Positions 1 to 11,901 of a DNA stretch of 64,000 nucleotides are shown here, piece after piece (the stretch's first letter is position 1; each line of letters starts with the position of its first letter). The stretch lies in the NCBI GenBank assembly GCA_963921935.1, contig OY998179.1:23371114-23435113 (forward strand), read 5' to 3'. A program made the translations under genes and the position numbers. Source of the DNA: Galeruca laticollis (taxonomy: Eukaryota > Arthropoda > Insecta > Coleoptera > Chrysomelidae). Below the pieces are notes generated by a model, which did no database searches, was not told the DNA's origin, and saw only the letters and a program-made list of their open reading frames with translations.

Positions 1-29
1 ATTTTTGTGATGCTTCTTTCATTAGAACT

Positions 30-175
30 TTATTATTTATATACCGTTTCGTAAAACTCTTTCCTTCATTTGAAAGGATATATTTCAAAATATTGGTTAG
101 GTTAGGTTATTATTTATATACCGTTTCGTAAAACTCTTTCCTTCATTTGAAAGGATATATTTCAAAATATTGGTT
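30..175. repeat. Tandem 69-bp duplication with TTAGG-type linker
   Basis: A 69-bp block at 30-98 is repeated without visible change at 107-175. The 8-bp junction between the copies, with the flanking bases, forms two TTAGG units in a row (about 95-109), the ancestral insect telomere motif. The identity of the copies points to a recent local duplication. The TTAGG run is too short to call a telomere and may be chance. Confidence 0.8.
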
Positions 176-2063
176 GAGTAGTTTTGGTTTCTACATAAAA
201 ATAAATACAATAGGCAATATCATCTAACTAAATAAAATTGCGTATTTTTGCTTTCACGTCTCATTTGATTAATTTTGGTTTATTACTTTAGTACATTAAA
301 CTATTATAAAACCGAACTATGGACCAAAACTTACAAACGTTTTAAAACGTTTTGAATTCGTTTAATGTTTTTAAAGCTTTTAAGTATATTTAATATAGGT
401 ACCTATTTTTACTTAAATTGTGAAAATTATTGAAAAAAAAACTAGAAATGGTTTATAAAATACATCATTTTATGTTTGAAACATTTCACATTTAATTCGT
501 TCCTAAATAAAACATCAAACTTATTTCTAACTCTACAATCCCACTATTTTTTAATATACATTCACAATTTATTCTTATCTTAAAGTAAAAATCAATATTA
601 ACTTTAAAATATCGCAAACACTAAACACTTGATAAACTCCAAAAACTACTCGCCATATTATTATTATGATGCCGATGCGAGAAAAGAACGCTGTCAACAT
701 TGCCAAATATCTAAGCTAGTACTTATTTCTACTTATCCCGTACTACAAAAATAAATAATCAAGCAACAATTTTGTACAATAATTAGTTGGATATTATTAT
801 CATTATTGAATTTAAACATAACTGTCTTAGATAATGAACAAAAAAAGTTTTTTATAGAAAGTATTAAAAAAGTGGAGAATAACAATAAATGTGTATAAAT
901 CTGGCAACAAGGAACAAGGACACAAGTTCTCAAATTGAACATGGTCATACGTTGAGATTTTTAAAGCGCATGATTAATTGACAGACCGAAATAAGGACAA
1001 AGCTATGCTGAATTTCATACAGCAGAAGAAGATAGTGTAACTTAGTCTTATACCACATGTTGGAAACAGGAACGTGTATGTAGTTCTTATGGCATTGATG
1101 CATCCACGGTATTTTATGATCTAAGATATAGACCGAAAAGGTGTGACGTCGTTGTAATATCTTAAAAGTTTATTCGTTTTTTCATTTGTAAAGTGACACT
1201 GCAGTGACTATCAAGTAATTATGCCTTATTGCTTCGCTCCTAAACTTCCATCATATACTCTATATCTACGACATATCCACTGTTTAAACTGTCTCCACAT
1301 TTCTTTAACACATTAATGTCATTACAAAACTGCTCCGCAATGCTCGACAAATTTACAATAGCCATATTTAAGCATATTACAAACGTAAAATGAACGTAAG
1401 TAAATAATTGTTTTCCCTCAGTAACTGTCAGGGGCAGTCACGTGGAGGTGAAGTTGGTCTTTGTGCAGTACAAAATCTACAATCTACAACCTCCATTGTT
1501 ATGAGGTATGACAACTAACTTCATGTGATTATATCCTCAGTGACATTTCGTTTGACACTTTGACAGTTATTTCTACATTAAAAATAAAACACCAGAATAG
1601 TATTATAGACTTTTGCAAGGTTGGATATACCTACATGACTTTATTTAAAAAAATTCATGTTCAATGAAATTTGTACCGTTTATTTTCCTTTTAATCTTCC
1701 AACAGAAAAAGACGAATGATTTTCATTATTGTAGTAACGTTTATGTAACATGAAGGTAAGCACCACCACTTTTAACCTTCATAAAACATTAATTTTTTTT
1801 ATATTTCCTGAAATATAGCTTTTTATTCAATTTCTTCTGAGCTTTGCTCATAAATGTATATTTAATTCAGTATACGAGTTAAATTGAATTTTTCTTTATT
1901 GGACAGAGTTACAGTTAATTTTGTTACTTGGGATGCAGGTATTTCCATTGAACTTTGTTTAATTCGTAGTACTTTTTTGCTTCTTGCTACTATCAGAATT
2001 ACTTTTATATATATATTTTAAATAGTAAAAGATAAAAATTTATATTAAGAACCAAGCAATAGC
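176..2063. other. Intergenic, no gene recognised
   Basis: AT-rich sequence with only short spurious reading frames on both strands. It should hold the promoter and perhaps a 5' UTR exon of the channel gene downstream: a pyrimidine-rich tract ending in CAG at about 2081-2094 could be a 3' splice site just before its coding start. Nothing else was identified. Confidence 0.4.
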
Positions 2064-2129
2064 TTGTCTAAAGTATTATTATGTTGTTGTTCCAGCTGCC
2101 GTAACTATTTCCTCGAAAAGCTCTTTACG

Positions 2130-3863
2130 ATGTTTACAAATCAGACAAGAAATGTTTCCGTATCAGGGCCAAGCATACAGAAACTTTACATCGGAAATAA
2201 ATCAGGGATTAGAAGAACATTCCTGAATTATGGACACGATTGTACGCTAGAAGGAATAGCAGACGATTATGATGTGGAGTACGCCCCAGGAGATTCTCTT
2301 ACAGCTCGGTTTAGACGATGGTTAGTCAGAATAAGAGTAGTATCTGAAACAAGTAAATTTTACACTCATCATTTGAGAAGCTTTGGTGCCATATCGGCAG
2401 AAAGAAGAAGACATTTAACGTATTATCCTTACGCCATCCATCCGTTTAGTACAGGCAGAATAATTTGGGCTGTGATTATGATGGGTGTTATTTTGTATCA
2501 GTTTATAATCACTTCGTTTTTGTACCTTTTATTCGATTTTCGGGACCCCAATTATTCTTTCGATCCCGTTTTGAATATATTCCGGTTGTTTTTCGATTCT
2601 TTTTTAATACTGAACGTAGTGATGAACTTTTTTACGGGATTTTATAACGAACCGATGCAAAAGGTCATGTTAGATTTCCCGTCGATTTTTAAACATTATT
2701 TAAGGACTAATCTCATTCCGGACGTATTGTCGTCGCTCCCGACGTACGTGGATATTTTTTATAAAATGAATACTAGACAGATGGCCATAATTTTGTGGCT
2801 CACACTATTCCGTTTTTTATTAGTTAGGACTTTTACGGCGTATTCGAAAATTATATCCAATTATTTTCAGATTAATCATTTTAACTATATGACCGCCATG
2901 GTTATCTTGTATACAGTTTTGTTTTGGCACGTTATGTGTTGCGTTGTGGAATTCATAAGGGCGAATGTCATTTACTATAAAAGATTCGAAGCGTTTTACG
3001 ATACGTCCGAAGAAGGTTACCTAATCAACGATGAAATATGGATTAAATATATAAACGCGCTCCATCACAAATCCTTATTACTCTACAATTCCGGATACGG
3101 TAAAGTGATTCCGAAAACCGAATTAGAAATTATATTGGTCTATTTCGTCTGGTACGGATCCAGTTTATTCAGTATATATATTTTAGCCATGATTATGGAA
3201 ATTAACACCGGAAAAACGTCTTCGGCTTTAAAATACGACGCTATGGAGAGGCAGCTAAAAGAATACATGAGGCATAAACAGCTACCGACACAGATGCGAA
3301 CAAGGATTTTAACTTATTACGAATTCAAATTCCAGAAGAAATATTTTAGAGAAAACGAAATTTTATCGACGATATCCGAACAACTCAGACAAGAAATGAA
3401 TATGCACGCTTGTAAAAAGTTGGTAGAAAATGTGACGTTTTTCAAAAATCTACCCTTAAATTTATTAGTTAGAATAATTTCCTGTTTAAAAATAGAAGTG
3501 TTTCTCGTGAACGATGTTATTATAAGAGCGAATACTCCGGGAGTTAGTATGTACTTCATTTCCACTGGCACCGTTGCTATATATACCAAATCCGGAAAGG
3601 AAGTGTGTCATCTCGAAGACGGTGCGCATTTCGGAGAAATAGCGCTGCTCATCAAAAACACGTTTCGGATAGCTTCCGTGGTAGCCGTCGAAGTTTCAGA
3701 AATATACCGGTTGGATCAGAAAGATTTCGTCAAAGCGATCAATCCGTATCCTGATTTGTTGGCCAATATTCAACATATAGCAGAAGAAAGAATGGAACTA
3801 ACATCGATGTTGGACGAGTATAATAAAAGAGAAATTACTAGTCAAAAAAGAGACATTTTTTAA
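2130..3863 (+). CDS. HCN/CNG-like cyclic nucleotide-gated cation channel
   Basis: Plasma-membrane cation channel subunit of the HCN/CNG family, 577 residues from the ATG at 2130; the frame is open further upstream to 2064 but without an ATG. Order: short cytosolic N-terminus, S1 about 111-135, S2 157-171, S3 194-211, S4 219-243, S5 254-276, pore loop with filter S-G-Y-G at 321-324, S6 331-357, C-linker 358-440, cyclic-nucleotide-binding domain 441-560. The binding cassette keeps FGEIALL (from residue 501) and the phosphate-contacting Arg (513) in RIASV. Odd points: S4 has only about four basic residues where HCN channels carry a long regular series, and the whole coding region is one exon. 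This resembles the multicopy HCN1-like genes annotated in beetles (from memory). Family assignment is secure; the exact orthologue is not. Confidence 0.85.
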   Translation: MFTNQTRNVSVSGPSIQKLYIGNKSGIRRTFLNYGHDCTLEGIADDYDVEYAPGDSLTARFRRWLVRIRVVSETSKFYTHHLRSFGAISAERRRHLTYYPYAIHPFSTGRIIWAVIMMGVILYQFIITSFLYLLFDFRDPNYSFDPVLNIFRLFFDSFLILNVVMNFFTGFYNEPMQKVMLDFPSIFKHYLRTNLIPDVLSSLPTYVDIFYKMNTRQMAIILWLTLFRFLLVRTFTAYSKIISNYFQINHFNYMTAMVILYTVLFWHVMCCVVEFIRANVIYYKRFEAFYDTSEEGYLINDEIWIKYINALHHKSLLLYNSGYGKVIPKTELEIILVYFVWYGSSLFSIYILAMIMEINTGKTSSALKYDAMERQLKEYMRHKQLPTQMRTRILTYYEFKFQKKYFRENEILSTISEQLRQEMNMHACKKLVENVTFFKNLPLNLLVRIISCLKIEVFLVNDVIIRANTPGVSMYFISTGTVAIYTKSGKEVCHLEDGAHFGEIALLIKNTFRIASVVAVEVSEIYRLDQKDFVKAINPYPDLLANIQHIAEERMELTSMLDEYNKREITSQKRDIF

Positions 3864-3972
3864 TTAAGTATCAAATCGTATTTTAATTGAATGTAGAAAA
3901 AATATATTTACGAACACAGTGGTAAATTAAATTGAGAGATTTTTTGATTATTGTCTTTTATATAATGAATAC

Positions 3973-3978
3973 AATAAA
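3973..3978 (+). terminator. Poly(A) signal of the channel gene
   Basis: AATAAA lies 110 bp past the TAA stop of the channel frame in AT-rich sequence, a reasonable place for 3' end formation. AATAAA is common by chance here, so this is only a candidate. Confidence 0.35.
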
Positions 3979-4079
3979 ATAACAGAATAAGAGAAGCTGA
4001 TTCTGGTTAATCGACTTTGCATGTAGGTTATGGAATTTAACTTTTTAATATATGTGATGTTCATATTGACGCTGAGAAA

Positions 4080-7000
4080 CAGGGCCGTTCCAATCATATG
4101 TGCAGGCCGTGCGGCGCACGACGGCGCCGTCACAAAAAAGGCGCCGAAGGCGCCGAAGATATTTTTTTTATTTTTACCAATGTCTGAATATGCTAGAATT
4201 AAGATTAAAGTAGGAAATAAGTAATAATTTTTAAACAAATAATTTATAAAATGTATTATTATGATCATTATTATCACCTATAGATTCAAATATGACTTCT
4301 TTAAGCTGCTTGGTCCCGACCTATTGCATATTCTGTTCTATTACTGAGCGCCGTGCGCCCGCACTATATTTCTTAGTTCGTATGTTTCATTTCACAAGTT
4401 CGTTCTTGTCTGGCCAAGCGAGTATTGCAGTGAAAGCATGTTCATTTGAGCATTGGCTTTTGTCTAAAGCAGTAGAGTAAATCGCATCTCGCATCAGCTA
4501 AAAAGTTATACCTATTTCTTATTTCCTTATTTGAAATTTTGTTCTTTTCTGGAAGCTCAAACTTTAAAGTATAAGTTATAAGTATAAAATAAAGTTAAGG
4601 TAAGTAATGTATATCCAGATCGTTATAATTCGTAATTATAAATTAATTAGATTCAACAAACCCCGAACCCAAACCCAAAATTTTATGTGGTATTATTTTT
4701 TTAGATGTCTGAAGGTGAAGAAACTTTCTGGTTACCAAAATCTAATTAACAAACGTAAACGGGAGGAGGTGTTGGAAAATACCAGTAAGAAAATAACTCA
4801 ATTTTTCAAAGCACCCATTGATTCTCCTTCGGGGGCTTCCGTAAAAAATGATGAAAATATGGAGCCATCGACATCAAGTTCAGTTGAAGTTGAAAAAACT
4901 GTAACGTTTATCGAAGCTGATGATGATGAAGTTTTTGATAGTAAGACTGTACAGCTGTCTAAAGATCCAGGTTTGTGGCCGAAAATATTATCTTCAACTT
5001 CTGATAAAATATGGTCCCACCTATTATAAGAATTCAAATTGCGTTTTTCCGAAAGACAAGACTGGGCGAAAATTTTCTGAATCATACTTCACTCGAATTT
5101 TGCCAAATAATGAAAAAATCAAGCGTGATTAGCTTCTGTACTCGGTATCGAAAAATTCAGTGTTTTGTTTTTGTTGCAGAATATTCAACCTTAACACCGC
5201 AAAAGCCCGATTGGCTGATGAAAATGGCTATAATGATTGGCAACATTTGAGTGAACATTTAAATATTCACGAAAAAAGTAAAATGCATTTCGAAAATCTT
5301 AAGACATGGTCTGACTGTTTAACTAGATTTAAAACAAACAATACGATTGATCTAACTCATAAATATTTGTTTAATGCTGAAATTAAATATTGGCATGCAG
5401 TTATTGAGCGAGTATTCTATGTTATTCAGTTTTTAGCTAAACAAAATCTGTCCTTTCGCGGTCAAAATTTGAAATTGTTTCAAAATAATAATGGCAATTT
5501 CTTAAAATGTGTGGAAATGATTGCCAAATTCGATCCTATAATGGCTGAACATACTAAGAGGGTACAAATGCAAAGCAACAGAATGAATCATTACCTTGGC
5601 ATCCACATTCAAAATGAAATAATAGGCAATAATTTAAGAGAAAATATTGTATATATAATTAAAAATTCAAAATATTTTTCTACTATTCTTGATTGTACTC
5701 CAGACATGAGCCATCAAGAACACATTTCTGTCTGTATCAGGTTCGTAAATTTAGATACAGCATCAGGGGAAATTGTTGTTGATGAACGTTTCTTACATTT
5801 TGTTCGAATAGAAGACACAACAGCTGAGGGCTTAAAAAAATTTCTACTAAATGCTTTAGAAAAACATAATTTAAATTTATATGATATGAGAGGCAAGGGA
5901 TACGACAATGGTGCCAACATGCGAGGCAAGCATGCCGGTTTACAAAAAAAAATTCTAGATTTGAATCCAAGATCATTTTTTGTACCTTGTTGTAATCACA
6001 GTTTAAACTTGGTTGTAAATGATGCAGTTAAGGGAAACAACTCTAGCTGGCAATTCTTTTCTACGGTTCAAGAACTTTACAATTTTTTTTCGGCTTCAAC
6101 TAATCGTTGGACCGTTTTGAAAGAACATATTTCCAATTTAACTTTAAAACCACTTTCTGAAACTAGATGGTCGAGCAGAATTGATGCCATTACTCCATTG
6201 AGGTATCAGCTTGGGGAAGTCTATGATGCTTTATATATTATATTCAGTGGAGTTTCTTTCGATAACAATACAAAGCATATGGCTGAATCTTTAGCAAATA
6301 AATTAAAAAGTTACCAGTTTATATGTACATTAGTATTGTGGTACAATGTTCTGTTTAGAGTTAATACTGTTAGCAAAACATTACAAACCAAAGATTTTAA
6401 TATTTCGGAAGCATGTACCCAAATGAATAATTTGCTAAAGTTTTTCAATAGTTACCGAAGTGATAAAGGATTTGGAGATGTATTAGTTGATGCTTCTGAA
6501 CTTGCAAAATCTCTAGATGTAGAACCAACCCTCAAAACTAATAATGTGTTTAGACCAAGGCGTGTTAAAAAACAATTTAATTACGAGAATGACGATGAAC
6601 CAATTACAGATGGAGAACGGGATTTTAAAATAAACATTTTTTTTAGTACACTTGATATTGTTATAAGATCAATTGGTGAAAGGTTCGACTTATTGTCGTC
6701 TCATTCCGACCATTTTCAATTTTTATGGGATATTTGTAAATTTTCAGATTTGCCAGAAAAGGAACAACTAAATTGTTGTTTACAGCTTGAAGGAGTTTTA
6801 ACAGACAAAAATCGTAATGAGCGTGACATAAATGGAACAGAATTGTTCCACGAGTTGCAATTTTTAAAAAATCTTAATCTACAAACACCGACACAAATGT
6901 TAAACTACATTATAAAAAAATAATTTAACTCATTCTGTTCCAAATGCAAGCGTAGCTTTGCGAATTTTGTTGACAATGCCTGTATCGGTTGCTTCAGCGG

Positions 7001-7417
7001 AGAGAACTTTCTCAAAGTTAAAGTTAATCAAAAACTACTTAGGATCGTCAATGGGCCAACAACGGCTCGATAATTTGGCAATCATATCGATTGAAAGTGA
7101 TTTGTTGGACAATATAAATATGACTGAACTTATTTCTGAATTTTCCAGAAAGAAAGCGCGTAATGCTACTTTTATTTAGTGGTTATTTAGTTTTATTCAG
7201 GTTGTTTAGATTAGGTAACTATTTCTTGTTCAAAAAATGTTTATTTTTTGTTTGGTAATAAAATGTTTATTTTTGCTTCAAAGTTGGATTATTTATTAAT
7301 TACCGTCTAGCGATTATGTTGAATGTACATAATATAAAATTTAAAAAATATATGCACCAAAAAAGGCGCTGTGATCACATTTGTACGACGGCGCTCGACC
7401 AGGTTGGAACGGCCCTG
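4080..7417 (+). mobile_element. hAT DNA transposon, ZMYM1-like
   Basis: A 3,338-bp element with perfect 14-bp terminal inverted repeats starting CAGGGCCGTTCCAA (4080-4093 and 7404-7417). It is flanked by an exact 8-bp target duplication CTGAGAAA at 4072-4079 and 7418-7425, the hallmark of hAT insertion. Subterminal GC-rich stretches with repeated GGCGCC and GACGGCGC motifs occur at both ends and are likely transposase binding sites. It encodes one transposase gene, now broken. Confidence 0.95.
4607..7179 (+). pseudogene. hAT transposase, TTF finger-DUF4371 type (ZMYM1-like)
   Basis: Remnant of a hAT transposase like those annotated as zinc finger MYM-type protein 1-like. In order: basic N-terminus (KKLSGYQ, about 4715), TTF-type zinc finger around FCFCC (about 5160), DUF4371/RNase-H-like core with DCTPDMSHQEH and CCNHSLNLVV (5690-6030), and C-terminal hAT dimerisation segment with SVASAERTFSKLKLIK (about 6980-7035). 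Three lesions are visible: a frameshift near 4990-5010, a TAG at 5130-5132 where the family has Trp, and an extra A in the A7 run at 6914-6920 that separates the dimerisation domain. The true start is unclear; an intron may precede the first recognisable residues. Few lesions imply a fairly young copy. Confidence 0.85.
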
Positions 7418-7425
7418 CTGAGAAA

Positions 7426-8003
7426 TGAATGAATCCTATTAATAAATAAAACATATATGAGTTAAAAACGTAATAAAAATGTAAAAAGCCGTCACTGTGA
7501 CTATCAACAACAAATAAAAGTAAATTCGCAAATTCAAATCGTTCTCCATAGCCCGCTAAACAATGTCCTAACTAGGCCAAGCTACATGTAGCATCTATAA
7601 AAATAAATCAATTCAGAAAACCGACTGTACCATCAATATTTATTTGTGGTATGTGTTGGACAAGCTAATACAATTTTTTATTAAATATTTATACCGAAAA
7701 ATCGCATTTTTTTTATTGGTCGCATAGCTGGTCCGATATTGAATTCTAAAAAGAATTTTAAAAATATGAGAAAGGCAAAACAAAAGGTTTATATTAACTT
7801 TGCAATAAAATGTTACAAAATACCATAAAAAAGGTACGGTCATTCAATTCCCGAAAGTGAGAATTCAATACAAGGATAAATCAATGCTCTGTACTAAAAC
7901 CAAAAAGGTTGAAAAGTGCAATGACCTGGTAACGTACACATAAAGATAAAAGCGTTGTTGTCATATTTAATTCAAAAGTTTCTTTATATTTGTGAATAGT
8001 AAG
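7426..8003. other. Spacer, nothing recognised
   Basis: AT-rich sequence between the hAT target duplication and the composite transposon zone. The short frame on the minus strand at 7640-7843 has no recognisable protein features. Confidence 0.4.
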
Positions 8004-8022
8004 TCCGGTAGAGATGCCGATT
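8004..8022 (+). repeat. Terminal motif copy 1 (left-type)
   Basis: The sequence TCCGGTAGAGATGCCGATT recurs, with small changes, at 9957-9995 (two copies head to head), 11877-11901 and 15536-15568. Here it points to the right, as a left terminal repeat would. The family is most simply read as transposon ends. Confidence 0.6.
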
Positions 8023-8050
8023 GCTTATATCTCGCACTGTACTCGCCAGT

Positions 8051-8700
8051 CAGGCCTGTCACATCTACGGAATTTTCCGTAGATCTACGGAATTCAGATC
8101 TCCGAAAAGTCTCGAAAATCTACGGAATTTTCAATAACAATGATAATAATTACTATGTACTGTTATACTGTTCGCTCCAAGTTCTCTGAGTAAATTATTT
8201 CTCAAAATATTACCCACTAACAAAATACTTACTACGAAAACGAAGATGCGGAGAGTAGATAACCTGACACATACATCAATCTGTATTTGTGGTTGTTTAC
8301 CTTACACGAATCATGAATATGACCATAACCAAAAACAGGCGAAAAACTTAAAAATCTTCATTATTTAATTCCCACAAATATAAAACAAAAGAAATCCATT
8401 TATTGCAGCTTCGGCTACCCATTTCCCTATAATAATAAGTGAAAATGTGAATTCAATTTCTCGGATAGTTTTGAAAACTTCTGGCTCAAAGTATCAGTTT
8501 TAAAAAATGCAAATGATGAACTAACATTTCCTTTATTAGTAAAATCAACAAATCACGTTAGAATTCTTTCTCATATTTCTGCAACAGTAGAAAGAATTTT
8601 TTCTTCAATTAATATAAACAAAACTAGCATCAGAAACTCATTGATTACCAATATCTACCCAGAGTCGACTACTCCATGCAAAAAAAATTAAAAACAATTA
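8051..8700 (+). pseudogene. hAT fragment: left end plus dimerisation-domain remnant
   Basis: A hAT-like end CAGGCCTGTC at 8051 is followed by several direct and inverted copies of CTACGGAA within 80 bp, typical subterminal repeats. At 8479-8655 one frame reads as a degraded C-terminal hAT dimerisation segment (VRILSHISATVERIFSSI, then RNSL). No right end or target duplication was found, so element limits are uncertain. Similar CTACGG motifs recur at about 9618-9705 in the same orientation. Confidence 0.55.
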
Positions 8701-9092
8701 CAGTTGTCATAACTTTAAAGCTGACAAATTCTATATCGTCCAATAAACAAATTCAAAATCGCACAGGCGCGCTACTTTGAGCGTTGAAGGTCATTAAGGA
8801 GCAAATGTTCATAAGTTCAGATAACCACATACTGTATGTTGAATAGTGATGAGCGATATATCGCCACCGGTGATTTAATCGCTGATCGCAACAGTTGACT
8901 AAAATCGCAAATAATGGCGATTGACAGAAACAACGATTTTTTAGAATATGCGAAAAAGCGTCATCTAAAATACAACACAGCTACTCGCTTTCCATCACAT
9001 CCAGTGAAATAGAGCGTTCTCGACTCTATCTTCACGCCACTCACCCAATGAAGCCACCCACCCAACGAAATTCTGATCCTCTAAAGTGGTGA

Positions 9093-9275
9093 CAGGAAAA
9101 TAAATTTCATTTCCCAAATATATCTGCAGTTGCACATGAAAAAGTATGTGCTCTAGTTTCTTCAGTTTCTTGTGAAAGGTTGTTTTCTAAAGCTGGTCAG
9201 GTCCTGAATGAACGTAGAACCCAATTAAATGACAGGAAAACTCAAATTATTTGTAAATGCAAATTACAAATATAG
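9093..9275 (+). pseudogene. ZBED-type hAT transposase C-terminal fragment
   Basis: A 60-codon open stretch ending in TAG reads as the hAT dimerisation domain of ZBED/BED-finger transposases: a QENKFHFPNIS start, then VSCERLFSKAGQVLNERRTQL. It is a different hAT lineage from the fragment at 8479. The rest of the gene is missing or unrecognisable. A possible hAT left end lies near 8850, but no matching right end was found. Confidence 0.65.
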
Positions 9276-9956
9276 CAAATAAATGTATTTTATAGGTGGT
9301 AATTGTTTTTTAAATACCCAAAATTTCTTTGTTTCCATTAATATATTATATTTTTTGTTTCTATAAAATCTATTAATGATACAAGTTATTATTTCTTCGT
9401 GCCACAAAAGTTGGCTCCAATCCATATAGTTAACAAAGAGAAGGTGTATTTAAAGAAGTAAGCACTTTACTTTATTTTTCCATAAAAAAAGCTAAGTTTC
9501 CTAGTCAGCAGCTCCAGTTTCACAGTATATGATCAGTACAATAGGAGGCAGGCAAGTGAAATTAATATGCAGCAACAAAATGAATCACGCCAGAGCACTA
9601 ATGTTGAAGCTCTATTCTGGATCTACGGAAATTTACGAACGAATCTACGGATATTTGATCAGGTGCATGAGGTAGCCTACCTACAAGGCCGAAGCCGCGA
9701 TCTACGGCAGTCATGTACCAACGCTTGTTACAGCCGGTCGTCGCTATTGCGCAATCTTGAAGCATTTCGATTTAGCCTAATATTGTTTATTTTGGTGCAG
9801 TGAAAAGTTTTTCGGAGCATAAAGTAAGTAGACTTTATATACCTAATTATTGCCCTGGTGAAAATTTTAAATGCTCGTGGTGAAAGAGCATGTAAAGAGG
9901 TTATACGTCTTTGTATTCGTGCAATATTTGCATCAATTTCAACTGTGATACGGCTG

Positions 9957-9995
9957 TCGGCATCTCTCCCGGAAAATCTGGATAGATGCCGATTT
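9957..9995. repeat. Two terminal motifs head to head
   Basis: A right-type copy (TCGGCATCTCTCCCGGA, 9957-9973) is followed directly by a left-type copy (AAATCTGGATAGATGCCGAT, from 9974). This is what two elements of one family inserted end to end would leave: one ending here and one starting here, the latter carrying the pogo-like gene downstream. Confidence 0.55.
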
Positions 9996-10045
9996 AAGTA
10001 TAGGTGAGATGCCTTGTGCTAATTTAAAACTATTTAATTACAGCA

Positions 10046-11874
10046 ATGCCAAGCAAATACGAAAGAAGGTGTCCCAATAGGGTTAGATGGAGCGAAGAAA
10101 GTTTGCAAGCGGCTATAAGAAGCGTGTAGGGTGTTTAGCATTCCACCAATAACTTTAAAGTTAGAATTACATCCGGCAATTCCAAAAAAGGACGAATGGG
10201 ACCTGACAGTTTACTTGGTGAAGAAGCTGAAATAAAAATGGTTGTTCACATAAATAAACTGCAAGCAAGAGGATTTACAACAACGAAAACTGAAGTTAGG
10301 CACATGGCTTTTCACCTGGCCGAGCAGTTGAAAATACGCCATAAATTTGACAGATAAGCTGAACTCGCAGGTTACGACTGGCTTACGTCCTTTTTACGAA
10401 GACATCCTGAACTGGCCATAAGCAAAGCTGAAGCCTTATCCCGCAGTAGAAGCTTCAGCGTAGCTAAAAATATAGTTACAAACTACTTTGAACTGCTGGC
10501 TTCTACAATGGAGGAACACCAGTTGTTCGACAAACCCGCTTGTGTTTACAACATGAACGAGACGGGGCTCCAGCTAAACAACCGCCCAGGCGAAGTCATT
10601 GCCAAAAAAGGCTCTAAAGTTGTGTGAACTTTGACGGCTGCGGAACGGGGCTAAACAATAACAGTTATAAGCTGTTGCAACGCGGAAGGCACTTTCTTGC
10701 CGACTGCGTGCATTCTCAAAGGTAAAAATAAGAAACCAGAATTCGAGGTTGGAATGCCACCCGGATCTATCGTGTACATGAATCAGAAGTCAGTCTACAT
10801 CAAAACAGAGATTTTTCTCGAATGGCTCAAGTTTCATTTCGTCCCAAGAAAAACTGCGGGAAAAGTGCTCCTAATTCTTGATGGCCACGCATCTCACTGC
10901 AGCTCAATGGAAGCTCTGACATACACTGATGAGAATGAGATAATCTTGCTTTGTCTTCTCCCACATACTACCCACTATCTTCAACCTCTCAATAGATCCT
11001 TTTTTGAGTCGTTGAGGCAGCATTTGATCAAGCTTCCGATACTTGGGTTAAATCCAATGCTGATAGAAAACTCCGAAGGCTACAGTTCGGACGACTCCTA
11101 GGTATTGCTTGGGGAAAGACTGCAAGTGTTCAAAATGCAACATCAGGTTTTAAGGCGGCTGGAATTTACTCGTTTAATCCACAAAGTATTCCGGACTACG
11201 CCTATGGAGGTACCGATGTGGGAATACAAGAAACGTCTGCGAAAATGCTGTGCCAAGAGGAGGAACGAATTACCAAACCCCAACCTTCAACTTCACGTGC
11301 TGCCGATTTAGCTGATGAGCCTATAGTTCAAACCCAAACATCTACTCCTCCAAAAATTACGACTGGAAAAGCCTTGGATATTGTATCTCCTATTCCAGCT
11401 GCTGTTGTGCTAGACGCTAAAAGAAAAGAAGAGAAACTTGCAGAGATTTTAAATAATGCAGAAGCCACAGAAAGACGCAAAAGCATTCAGGAGCACAAAC
11501 AAGTGAATCTCAACAAAACGAAACGTTGCACAAAGGTAGCTAAAACACCTGTGGTATCTAAAAAGGAGAAATTTACTGCGAAAACGGTGCCAAAAGGAAA
11601 ACAGAAGACCCTAAAACTGCAGGTAGAGGAGTCCAGTGACGAAGGTTCAAGCTTGTCTCTTGATGATAGCAGTTCAGATTTGGAAAATCATGATGACACA
11701 ACCTGCACTGGATGTGGCGAAGAGTATACGAAGATAACTAAAGATGAAGATTGGATTCAATGCCAGCAGTGGGTGCATGAGGGATGTACCAAGTATCAAA
11801 ATACGTGCGAGATCTGTGTTAAAGTGCTTATTAAGAGGCGTATATATTGTAGTGGCATATCTACCTTAATCTGA
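10046..11874 (+). pseudogene. pogo/Tigger-like DDE transposase with C-terminal PHD-like finger
   Basis: Decayed pogo-family (DDE_1) transposase. In order: N-terminus with pipsqueak-type helix-turn-helix (from the ATG at 10046; SEESLQAAIRSV), CENPB-like region with DWLTSFLRRHPELAISK (about 10376), catalytic core 10535-11000, AWGK...GFKAAGIYSFNP segment (about 11110-11180), acidic linker, and a C-terminal Cys/His finger with CTGCGEEYTK and WVHEGCTK (11704-11815). Lesions: an early frameshift near 10125, several in-frame stops (for example in VV-stop-TLTAAERG at about 10625), and a frameshift near 11020. Two catalytic Asp are now Asn: YNMNETG (codon 10556-10558) and QPLNRSFF (10991-10993); the middle Asp in LILDGHASH is kept. 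The finger has lost one expected Cys. Confidence 0.8.
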
Positions 11875-11876
11875 CG

Positions 11877-11901
11877 CAGGGTTAGGTAGAGATGCCGATT
11901 T
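11877..11901 (+). repeat. Terminal motif copy 4 (left-type)
   Basis: CAGGGTTAGGTAGAGATGCC begins three bases after the last codons of the pogo-like frame and points rightward. Paired with the oppositely oriented copy at 15536-15568 it could delimit a 3.7-kb element containing the YqaJ exons. Confidence 0.55.

Noticed and set aside
95..109. Telomeric repeat array
   Set aside because: Only two TTAGG units; far too short for a telomere and explained by the duplication junction.
4030..4480. Short plus-strand frames at the left end of the first hAT
   Set aside because: They span the terminal and subterminal repeats and show no protein features.
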